Shown: in pieces, positions 19,037 to 26,375 of the stretch | How positions within the stretch are numbered: position 1 is the first letter of the stretch | How the letters are laid out: every line of letters starts with the position of its first letter | NCBI RefSeq assembly: GCF_002633015.1 | Contig: NZ_NSIU01000001.1 | Coordinates: 1 to 64,000, forward strand | Length of the DNA stretch: 64,000 nucleotides | Origin: Sulfuricurvum sp. PD_MW2 | Lineage (GTDB): Bacteria > Campylobacterota > Campylobacteria > Campylobacterales > Sulfurimonadaceae | Direction of reading: 5' to 3' | Program-made: the position numbers and the translations under genes | The notes under the pieces: model-generated | The model's database searches: none | Told to the model about the DNA's origin: nothing | The model's input: only the letters and a program-made list of their open reading frames with translations

Positions 19037-20158
19037 TTGTCTGATTTTACCCTTGTTTTACTTGCAGCAGGTAACTCAACTCGTTTCAAAGTTCCGGTAA
19101 AGAAACAATGGCTACGTATCGGACATGATCCACTATGGTTTTATGTTACTAACCGTATCAAAGCATCACTTCCCAATGCACCTATCGTCCTTGCGGCTCA
19201 TGCCGATGAAATCCCTTTTATGCAAATCCAATGTGATTTTAGAATCGTTCAAGGCGGTGCTACACGGCAGCAATCGCTCAAAAATGCGCTCAAAGAGGTC
19301 AAAACCCCCTATGTTCTGGTAACGGATATTGCCCGAGCGTGTGTTAATCCCTCTCTCATCGAGCGATTGATTGCATCTAAAAATCTTGCGGATACGATTG
19401 TTCCGGCCTTGGATGTTCACGATACCGTTGTGTATGCCAATGAGACTATCGAGCGTGAACAGGTCAAACGGATTCAGACCCCTCAGCTTTCACGAACTGA
19501 AGTTTTACGTCAAGCCTTGGAAACATCTCAAGAGTTTACCGATGAAAGCAGCGCTATTGTCGCTTTTGGAGGGACTCGGTTGTTTGTCGAAGGGGATGCA
19601 CATGCGGCAAAAATCACCCACGCCGGAGATACCGCAGGATTAGAGTGCCTCCTTGATCCTTCACCTATGATGTTCACCGGTAACGGGTTTGACGTTCACG
19701 GTTTTGAAGAGAATAAACCGATGGTTTTAGGTGGAGTTACCATCGATAGTCCGTTTGGATTCAAAGCGCACAGTGACGGGGATGTCGCTATTCACGCATT
19801 GATCGATGCGTTGCTCGGTGCTGCATGTTTGGGCGACATCGGGATGCTTTTCCCCGATACAGATGCTGCATACGAAAATATCGATTCTAAAGAGTTACTT
19901 CGACTTTGTGTTCAGAAACTCCACCATTTCGGGTTTGTAATCGCCCATGCCGATATCACGATTATTGCCCAAACACCAAGAGTCGGCTCTTACAAAAACG
20001 ATATGCGTCAAACATTGGCATCAATCATGCTTATTCCTGTTACACGGGTTAATGTAAAAGCCACCACAACGGAACATTTAGGCTTTATCGGACGAAAAGA
20101 AGGAGTTGGCGTATTAGCCACTGCTTCAGTACACTACTTTGATTGGAAAAACGGATGA
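19037..20158 (+). CDS. ispDF: Bifunctional IspD/IspF, methylerythritol phosphate pathway
   Basis: A fusion of 4-diphosphocytidyl-methylerythritol synthase (IspD) and methylerythritol cyclodiphosphate synthase (IspF), making isoprenoid precursors, for example for the menaquinone side chain. IspD (about 1-205) has LLAAGNSTRF and a basic KKQW segment. IspF (about 215-373) has GNGFDVHGF, the metal-binding AHSDGDVAIHAL and KATTTEHLGFIGR. The start is placed at TTG 19037, since AGGATA precedes it and the consensus -10 box at 19001 would lie inside any longer form; this gives 373 residues. The fusion is typical of Campylobacterota. It overlaps the next gene by 4 bp. Confidence 0.94.
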   Translation: MSDFTLVLLAAGNSTRFKVPVKKQWLRIGHDPLWFYVTNRIKASLPNAPIVLAAHADEIPFMQIQCDFRIVQGGATRQQSLKNALKEVKTPYVLVTDIARACVNPSLIERLIASKNLADTIVPALDVHDTVVYANETIEREQVKRIQTPQLSRTEVLRQALETSQEFTDESSAIVAFGGTRLFVEGDAHAAKITHAGDTAGLECLLDPSPMMFTGNGFDVHGFEENKPMVLGGVTIDSPFGFKAHSDGDVAIHALIDALLGAACLGDIGMLFPDTDAAYENIDSKELLRLCVQKLHHFGFVIAHADITIIAQTPRVGSYKNDMRQTLASIMLIPVTRVNVKATTTEHLGFIGRKEGVGVLATASVHYFDWKNG

Positions 20159-21042
20159 ATATACTCATTATCGAAAATGAAATCTATCTTGCCCAAAGCA
20201 TCGCTTCAAAACTGAGTGATCTCAGTCATAACTGCGATATTTCAAGCTCGACGAAAGAGGGATTACGAGGATTACCGTATGATGTCGTCCTCCTCTCAAC
20301 CAATATCAGCGGTCAAGATATCTATCCGGTTATCGAAGCGTATAAAAATGCCGTCGTTATTTTGATGGTCAGTTACGTGAGTAATGACACGGTTTCAAAA
20401 CCTCTTGCAGCAGGGGCAAAAGACTATATTCTCAAACCGTTTATGATTGAAGAGTTGATCCGTAAAATCCAACATTTCCAAAATCATGAACGTCTCCGTC
20501 GTCAAAATCAAACGTACGAACGCTATCTCACCCATACCTTCAATAGCATCAATGTCGATGAAGACTTGGATAAAACAGAACTTCCGCTTATCATTTGCAG
20601 CGGTTACCAAAAATACGCCGATGCTTTCGCATTTCGTTATGCGGCTCATCATGACAAGACTCTCCAATTTATCTCGTTATCCTCTGCAAAAGCATTCAGC
20701 GACATAGCGGCACAGAACGATGATTCAATCATCTTTATTACCGATTTCCAAAATCTCAAAAAATCGGACCACAAAGCGTTTTATGAACTCATCAGCGGAA
20801 AAAAATGTATTGTTTCGAGTACCGAACCGGTCGATAATGCTCCGTTCAAATTGATTGAAATCGAAAGTGACAACAATCTCTTTGATCAAGGGGAGATTTT
20901 ACCGATCGAAGAGTATGTCAAATACATAATGATCCATTTCCAAAATCGTTTCCCGGATACCGAACTCTCGAAAAAACTGGGAATATCACGTAAAAGCTTA
21001 TGGGAAAAGAGAAAGAAATATGGCATCGTCAAGAAAAAATAG
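20155..21042 (+). CDS. Orphan atypical response regulator, HP1021/CemR (Cj1608) type
   Basis: A 295-residue regulator. The N-terminal receiver (1-115) keeps the acidic start (IIENE) and the Lys of DYILKPF, but the phosphoacceptor Asp is Ser48 (LLSTNISG). The C-terminal 40 residues form a Fis-like helix-turn-helix (SKKLGISRKSLWEKRKKYGI). H. pylori HP1021, which also has Ser at the acceptor site, binds oriC and controls redox and metabolic genes; C. jejuni Cj1608 (CemR) is its homologue. The gene order ispDF-regulator-sat-pgpA matches what I recall of Cj1607-Cj1610. The ATG overlaps the ispDF stop (ATGA). Signalling without phosphorylation is expected. Confidence 0.85.
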   Translation: MNILIIENEIYLAQSIASKLSDLSHNCDISSSTKEGLRGLPYDVVLLSTNISGQDIYPVIEAYKNAVVILMVSYVSNDTVSKPLAAGAKDYILKPFMIEELIRKIQHFQNHERLRRQNQTYERYLTHTFNSINVDEDLDKTELPLIICSGYQKYADAFAFRYAAHHDKTLQFISLSSAKAFSDIAAQNDDSIIFITDFQNLKKSDHKAFYELISGKKCIVSSTEPVDNAPFKLIEIESDNNLFDQGEILPIEEYVKYIMIHFQNRFPDTELSKKLGISRKSLWEKRKKYGIVKKK

Positions 21043-22210
21043 AGCCCTCTATATCGACCAAGAAGCGGTTTCGGCACTGACGTTACTCAAAGCCGGAATG
21101 CTCAGCCCCGTAACGGCGCTGATGAATGAAAAACAAAGTCAGGACGTTCTGAGCAGCGGAATGTTTATGGGTAAAACGTTCCCGTTTCCACTCATCCTCT
21201 CTCCCAGCGGAAAAGTGAATGAAACCATTTTGACCTCCGCGCAAAAGGGAGAAATCCTCGATCTGATTTGTGATAACGTTTTTATCGGCGAATTGTGCGT
21301 TGATGAAGTCTATCCTATCGATCCTCGTGAACGGCTACGCCAAATTTACGGAACAGAAGATCTCTCGCATCCAGGGGTCAATGCAACCTATAAACGGCTC
21401 GGTAAATATGCCGTGTGCGGAGAATACTCCATCGACCTCTCTCCGGTACAATCGCTCCAGAACATGATTATCGAAGCAAAAGAACAAATCGGAGCGAAAC
21501 ATACGACAGCCATGTTTATGGCTGCCAATCCGCTCCATCGTGCCCATGAGCGCCTCATCCGCCAAAGCTTGGAGAGAACGGACCTCATCGTCATTTTCTT
21601 GCACAAGCCTTATAATTCGGCCGATTTAAAATATGAACTTCGCCATCAAGCTCTTCAGTATTTTATTGACAACTTTTTGCCGCGCAACCGTGTCGTCATT
21701 GTACCGTTGGAGAGCAGCTATATTTTCGCCGGAAGCAATGAAGTCATTCTCGATGCGATCGTGGCGAAAAACTACGGTTGTGACCGTCTGATGATCGGAC
21801 AAAATCATGCAGGTATTGGGATGTATTACGATCACAATGCCAACAAATCGATCGTTGACCGTCTCGTCGGAATCGATATCGAAGTGGGAATTTCAAGTGA
21901 ATACGTCTACTGCAATCAGTGTAAAACACTCGTGAGTGTTCAAACCTGCCCGCACGGACACCATCATCATATTTCATACCATTCAGAGTCCATTTTGGAA
22001 CTCATGCAGCAAGGGCTTCTTCCACCGGCTGTTTTGGTTCGTAAAGAGATCTCATCGATGATCGTGGCATCGCTCTATCCGAATCGATTTAAAAATCTTT
22101 CCAAACTCTACTACGATATTATGCCGGTAAACGGTTTGCTCGAAGAACATACGGAAAAGGATTTTTACGTAGCGTTAATGCGCTTATATCAGACAACATC
22201 TTTAACGTAA
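21020..22210 (+). CDS. sat: Sulfate adenylyltransferase-like protein with altered sulfate site
   Basis: A 396-residue ATP-sulfurylase-fold protein. It keeps the ATP-binding HxxH region (NPLHRAHE, about 170-177), LMIGQNHAGIG, and a zinc site C-x2-C-x8-C-x3-H (CNQCKTLVSVQTCPHGH) like that of Thermus ATP sulfurylase. The sulfate-binding QxRN motif reads MAAN here: the Gln and Arg are replaced by Met and Ala. Sulfate adenylylation or its reversal is therefore uncertain despite the family name. No cysD/N, aprAB or cysC is nearby. The gene overlaps the upstream regulator by 23 bp. The orthologue in C. jejuni is annotated sat, but I know of no direct proof of activity. Confidence 0.7.
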   Translation: MASSRKNRALYIDQEAVSALTLLKAGMLSPVTALMNEKQSQDVLSSGMFMGKTFPFPLILSPSGKVNETILTSAQKGEILDLICDNVFIGELCVDEVYPIDPRERLRQIYGTEDLSHPGVNATYKRLGKYAVCGEYSIDLSPVQSLQNMIIEAKEQIGAKHTTAMFMAANPLHRAHERLIRQSLERTDLIVIFLHKPYNSADLKYELRHQALQYFIDNFLPRNRVVIVPLESSYIFAGSNEVILDAIVAKNYGCDRLMIGQNHAGIGMYYDHNANKSIVDRLVGIDIEVGISSEYVYCNQCKTLVSVQTCPHGHHHHISYHSESILELMQQGLLPPAVLVRKEISSMIVASLYPNRFKNLSKLYYDIMPVNGLLEEHTEKDFYVALMRLYQTTSLT

Positions 22211-22218
22211 GGGATTTA

Positions 22219-22725
22219 ATGAATTGGTTTTTTCTCACCGTCGGATACAGCGGTCTTTTCCCAAAAGCTCCCGGAACTATGGGGACGGTTGCAGCCCTTC
22301 CTCTAGGGATCGCTATACTTTTGTACTTCGGACCGCAAACCCTTTTTATGGCAACTATTTTGATTACGCTGATTGCTATCAAAGCGATCGATAAACACGA
22401 AAGCATCGTCAACGAGCATGATGATAGCCGAATTGTCATTGATGAGCTGGTCGGAATCTGGTTTGCCCTCTCTATCGCACCCGGTATCGGTTTTGATCTC
22501 TCCACTCTTATGACATGGACAAACGGTATCGCTTTGCAAATCGTTTTGAGTTTTATCTTTTTTAGAATCTATGACATCAAGAAACCTTCGATCATTGGTA
22601 GAATTGATCGTGAAACAAAAGGGGGATTAGGTGTAATGGGTGATGATATAATCGCCGGATTTGCCGCAGGTATCTCCTCTGCAATCATCTGGCAAGCGAT
22701 ACTTAAAAGCGGATTGTTGCCTTAA
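22219..22725 (+). CDS. pgpA: Phosphatidylglycerophosphatase A
   Basis: A 168-residue inner-membrane phosphatase that dephosphorylates phosphatidylglycerophosphate to phosphatidylglycerol. The family motifs are visible: SGLFPKAPGTMGTV near the N-terminus, the acidic DDSRIVIDELVG, and DIKKPSIIGRIDRETKGGLGVMGDDIIAG. There are about four membrane segments. It follows the Sat-like gene after 8 bp with an AAGGGA site and ends the ispDF operon. A weak hairpin (TCTCC/GGAGA, about 22734-22749) follows. Confidence 0.93.
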   Translation: MNWFFLTVGYSGLFPKAPGTMGTVAALPLGIAILLYFGPQTLFMATILITLIAIKAIDKHESIVNEHDDSRIVIDELVGIWFALSIAPGIGFDLSTLMTWTNGIALQIVLSFIFFRIYDIKKPSIIGRIDRETKGGLGVMGDDIIAGFAAGISSAIIWQAILKSGLLP

Positions 22726-22755
22726 TTTTGCATCTCCTCTTTGGGAGAAATCATC

Positions 22756-22805
22756 TTTATACTTTCTTTATACCTCTTTGTACAATACTGATACTTCACT
22801 GATAC
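22756..22805 (+). promoter_or_regulatory. Tandem ~11-bp repeat array upstream of kup
   Basis: Five heptamers, TTTATAC, TTTATAC, TTTGTAC, CTGATAC and CTGATAC, start at 22756, 22767, 22777, 22788 and 22799 (steps of 11, 10, 11 and 11). They end ten bases before the kup -10 and cover the -35 region. OmpR/PhoB-family regulators bind such 11-bp direct repeats, and the KdpE-like regulator encoded downstream belongs to that family. The link is inference. Confidence 0.55.
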
Positions 22806-22814
22806 ATTAGCATC

Positions 22815-22820
22815 TATAAT
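22815..22820 (+). promoter_or_regulatory. -10 box of kup
   Basis: A consensus TATAAT, 33 bp upstream of the kup ATG and preceded by the repeat array instead of a -35 hexamer. Confidence 0.6.
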
Positions 22821-22853
22821 ACACCCTTTCTGAAACTATCCATAAGGTGAGTT

Positions 22854-24674
22854 ATGACGTTACGCGAACGTATCAAAAATGAGATGATGGTTATCAAGGC
22901 ATTAGGAGTTGTCTATGGTGATATTGGAACCAGTCCGATCTATACCTTTGCCGTCATTTTGCTGTTATTAGACCCTACAAAACAAACAATATTTGAAATT
23001 CTCTCCATGATTTTATGGACACTTACCATGTTAGTAACTGTCCAATACGCATGGTTGGCAACCAGTCTCTCTAGACGCGGAGAAGGCGGTACAGTCGTGC
23101 TGGTCCAATTGCTTCTACCTTATTTAAAAGGAGCAAGGCTCACTGCATTAGTTACTGCTTTAGGCTATGTTGGAATATCGTTGATGATCGGAGATGGCGT
23201 CATCACACCCGCAATTAGTATTCTAAGCGCTGTAGAAGGCATAAATCTTATCCCTGGATACGAAGAGACTTCACGCATGACGCTATTACTGATAGCAGCA
23301 CTCATTGCTTTTGCTCTTTTTATGGTACAGAAAAAAGGGGTAGAAAATGTAGCAACAGCATTTGGTCCTATTATGGTTGTATGGTTTTTTTCACTCGGTA
23401 TTGTCGGAGGATATTTTATTTTACAAAATACAGAAGTTTTACATGCCCTTTCACCGCTCTATGCATTATCATTTATACAAGAGCACCCCTATATCTCTTT
23501 TGTAATCTTAGCGGACGTTTTACTATGTGCTACCGGTGGCGAAGCTCTTTACGCTGATATGGGTCATTTAGGAAGATTACCTATTCTCAAAGGGTGGCTT
23601 TTTGCCTCTTTAGCTCTCATCTTGTGCTACTATGGACAAGGTGCATTTTTGTTGTCACATCCGGAATCTGTTAAAAGTCCGTTTTTTGAAATGTTTCACG
23701 TATTCGCTCCATCACTGTATATTCCTTTAGTCATTTTGGCAATTTTTGCAACCGTTATCGCTTCCCAAGCAATGATAAGTGGAATATTTTCGGTCTTATA
23801 TCAAGCGATGACAACACGAATTTTTCCTCACTTCAACGTCAACTATACTTCAAATGAACTGCGTAGCCAAATTTATGTAGGGTCAGTCAATTGGTTTTTA
23901 TTTATTTGTGTCGTTTTAATGCTGTTTGATTTTCAAGAATCAGCAAAATTAGCTTCAGCCTATGGATTATCGGTATCAGGAGCGATGAGTATTACCGGAA
24001 TATTAATCTCCATGATCTTTTTGTTTAAAAAAGAGTATTTCAAAATGTCTATTGCCATCATTACCGGTTTGATGAGCATCATATTTTTTCTTTCCAGTTG
24101 GCTCAAAATTCCTCACGGCGGGTATTGGTCACTAATTATCGCTTCGATACCTCTGTTTATCATTCTACTTTACACAAAAGGGCAAAAAAAACTCTACAAA
24201 GCATTAATCCCGGTTGATAAAGATGAGTTTTTAGAAGAGTATTCCAAACGGTATCGATACGCTAATCATGTTAATGGAACCGCTTTATTTTTTGCACGAC
24301 AAGCCAATGCGATCCCCGCTTACATAGCAAAAACCATGTTTCAAAATGGTATCATTTATGATTACAATATTATTGTCATCATCAAAACTTCTCACGAACC
24401 GCACGGTATTACTAGCCATCTTTCGCCATTAGGTGAAGCTCTTGATTTGTTGATCATCCAGCCTGGTTATATGGAACAGCTTGATGTAGAAAAATTATTA
24501 ATAGAACGTCATATTAATGAACGTACTATTTTTTATGGAGACGAAGAGATCATTTCAGATAATATTTTTTGGAAAATGTATGCAATGATTAAAGAACTCT
24601 CTCCGAGTTTTGTAAGTTTTTATAATTTTCCGCATGAAAAGCTCATCGGAGTTGCACGAAGAGCAAAAATCTAA
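22854..24674 (+). CDS. kup: Kup-family potassium uptake permease
   Basis: A 606-residue K+/H+ symporter of the Kup/HAK/KT family. The start region GVVYGDIGTSPIYTF is diagnostic, followed by about twelve membrane helices to residue 450, with motifs IGDGVITPAISILSAVEG and GGEALYADMGHLGR. The cytoplasmic C-terminal domain (about 450-606) is of normal length. The ATG has an AAGGTGAG site. Immediately downstream lie a KdpD-like kinase and a KdpE-like regulator, while no kdpFABC pump is in the window, which suggests that this pair controls kup. Confidence 0.93.
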   Translation: MTLRERIKNEMMVIKALGVVYGDIGTSPIYTFAVILLLLDPTKQTIFEILSMILWTLTMLVTVQYAWLATSLSRRGEGGTVVLVQLLLPYLKGARLTALVTALGYVGISLMIGDGVITPAISILSAVEGINLIPGYEETSRMTLLLIAALIAFALFMVQKKGVENVATAFGPIMVVWFFSLGIVGGYFILQNTEVLHALSPLYALSFIQEHPYISFVILADVLLCATGGEALYADMGHLGRLPILKGWLFASLALILCYYGQGAFLLSHPESVKSPFFEMFHVFAPSLYIPLVILAIFATVIASQAMISGIFSVLYQAMTTRIFPHFNVNYTSNELRSQIYVGSVNWFLFICVVLMLFDFQESAKLASAYGLSVSGAMSITGILISMIFLFKKEYFKMSIAIITGLMSIIFFLSSWLKIPHGGYWSLIIASIPLFIILLYTKGQKKLYKALIPVDKDEFLEEYSKRYRYANHVNGTALFFARQANAIPAYIAKTMFQNGIIYDYNIIVIIKTSHEPHGITSHLSPLGEALDLLIIQPGYMEQLDVEKLLIERHINERTIFYGDEEIISDNIFWKMYAMIKELSPSFVSFYNFPHEKLIGVARRAKI

Positions 24675-24687
24675 TTTATATATTGAT

Positions 24688-24693
24688 TATAAT
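24688..24693 (+). promoter_or_regulatory. -10 box six bases before the kdpD-like ATG
   Basis: TATAAT-AGTACT-ATG: a consensus -10 placed so that transcription would begin at or next to the start codon. No ribosome site precedes the ATG, which suggests a leaderless transcript separate from kup. Confidence 0.4.
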
Positions 24694-24699
24694 AGTACT

Positions 24700-25686
24700 A
24701 TGAAATTTCTTGAACCTTTACTCTTACTCGGACTCATCAGTGCACTATCATGGTCTGTCAAAGACGAATTGCATATTGTCAATATCGTCATGCTTCATCT
24801 AATCCCTATACTATATGGTGCAATGCGATTCGGATACATCAATGCGATGGTAGTTTCATTACTTAGCATTGCTGTTTTGAGTTATTTTTTTATGCATCCT
24901 CTTCACTCTTTTAATGTGCATGAAACACGCTACATTGTTAGTTTTGGAATGATGGTTTTCATAGGTCAACTAGTCGCATGGCTCAGTCATAAAGCGGCAT
25001 TGGCAAAAGAGCTAGAGACATCCGAACGATTACAACAAACGCTTATCGGATCACTCTCTCATGAACTGCGTACTCCTCTTGCTGCAATCAAAGGAGCATC
25101 TTCCGGATTACTTTCACATGAACTGAATCTTAGTGAAGAAGACAAAAAGGACCTCTATACGACGATTGATCAAGGTTCTGATCGGATGCAGCGTTTGATT
25201 AATAATCTCCTCGATACTGCACGGATTCAAAGTGGAATGCTCAAACTCAAAATAGCAGAATGTGATCTAAGGGAACTGCTTAGCAGTGCTTTGTCAAAAA
25301 CTGAAAATTCGAAAATCGCTTCTCTCATTATTGATCCTGAGATCATGCCTATTCACGGAGATGCAGTTCTCATAGAGCTTGCCCTCCATAATCTTCTTGA
25401 TAATGCTTTTAAGTATGGTGATAGTGTCAAAGTAACCCTCTCGAATCATCCAGAAGGAATTATCATACACATCTGCAATACTGGTTCTATTCCACCGATC
25501 CATGAAGCATCAATGGCATGGAAACCTTTTTCACGACTCAGTAACGTCCGTGGAGAAGAAGGGATTGGATTAGGGCTCTACGTTGCCTATCGAATTGCAA
25601 ACATGCATAAAGGTACCATAGAGACCATGAGTGATGGAGTACAATTTTGTGTCACAATGAAATTGCCGCTAAAGGGAGAAGGGTGA
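24700..25686 (+). CDS. Short KdpD-like sensor histidine kinase
   Basis: A 328-residue kinase resembling the C-terminal part of KdpD. About four membrane helices (DUF4118-like, residues 1-100, with the loop FFMHPLHSFNV) precede HisKA with SHELRTPLAAIKG and a HATPase with NLLDNAFKYG and GIGLGLYVAYRI. The N-terminal KdpD/Usp-like ATP-binding module of the 890-residue E. coli protein is absent. A longer reading from 24634 would overlap kup and lacks support; ATG 24700 is chosen. TGATG overlap with the regulator gene shows translational coupling. K+ limitation sensing is inferred from homology and from the position next to kup. Confidence 0.85.
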   Translation: MKFLEPLLLLGLISALSWSVKDELHIVNIVMLHLIPILYGAMRFGYINAMVVSLLSIAVLSYFFMHPLHSFNVHETRYIVSFGMMVFIGQLVAWLSHKAALAKELETSERLQQTLIGSLSHELRTPLAAIKGASSGLLSHELNLSEEDKKDLYTTIDQGSDRMQRLINNLLDTARIQSGMLKLKIAECDLRELLSSALSKTENSKIASLIIDPEIMPIHGDAVLIELALHNLLDNAFKYGDSVKVTLSNHPEGIIIHICNTGSIPPIHEASMAWKPFSRLSNVRGEEGIGLGLYVAYRIANMHKGTIETMSDGVQFCVTMKLPLKGEG

Positions 25687-26366
25687 TGAGTGAGAGTATT
25701 TTGATTATTGATGATGACAGTGCTATTCGAAAGCTTCTCGAAGTTGCACTTAGTGCTGCCGGATATCATCCACTAGCCGTCTCCACGGCCAAAGAAGGAT
25801 TAAATAAAGCTGCCGTTGAACCCTATTCACTTGTGCTTCTCGATTTGGGATTACCCGATATGGATGGAAAAGAGTTTTTATTTCGATTTCGTGAATGGAG
25901 TCAAGCCCCGGTGATTGTCCTATCAGCACGTTCGGGAGAGAGTGAAAAAATAGCCGCACTAGAGGGTGGATGTGATGATTACCTCACAAAACCCTTTGGT
26001 ACAGGTGAACTTCTTGCCCGAATCAAAGCCGCTATTCGCCGAAGCGGTGGGATTGGGAATTCACCATCAGGACTGATAAGCGATAATCTTTTTATGGATA
26101 TTGCATCTCATACGGCAAAATTGGATAATCAAGAGTTAAAGCTCACTCCAAAAGAGTTTGATCTTCTAAAAATTTTAATACAGAATCAGGGAAAAGTTCT
26201 TACCCATTCATGGTTACTCAAAGAAGTTTGGGGAGTAGGATATCAAAATGAAACTCATTACTTACGAGTTTTTATCAATCAGCTCCGACAAAAGATCGAA
26301 ACAGATTCGACTCGCCCAAAACGGATCATTACTGAAACAGGTATAGGGTATCGGTTTATCGAATAA
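25686..26366 (+). CDS. kdpE: KdpE-like OmpR-family response regulator
   Basis: A 226-residue regulator. The receiver has the acidic pair in IIDDDSAIRK, the phosphoacceptor Asp in LLDLGLPDMDG, and Lys in YLTKPFGTGEL. The C-terminal winged helix ends with YLRVFINQLRQKIE and TETGIGYRFIE, close to KdpE. Translation starts at the ATG within the TGATG overlap with the kinase gene, so the two are made together. The likely target is kup, whose promoter has an array with an 11-bp period. It ends 10 bp before the convergent GGDEF gene. Confidence 0.87.
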   Translation: MSESILIIDDDSAIRKLLEVALSAAGYHPLAVSTAKEGLNKAAVEPYSLVLLDLGLPDMDGKEFLFRFREWSQAPVIVLSARSGESEKIAALEGGCDDYLTKPFGTGELLARIKAAIRRSGGIGNSPSGLISDNLFMDIASHTAKLDNQELKLTPKEFDLLKILIQNQGKVLTHSWLLKEVWGVGYQNETHYLRVFINQLRQKIETDSTRPKRIITETGIGYRFIE

Positions 26367-26375
26367 AACAGCTTT

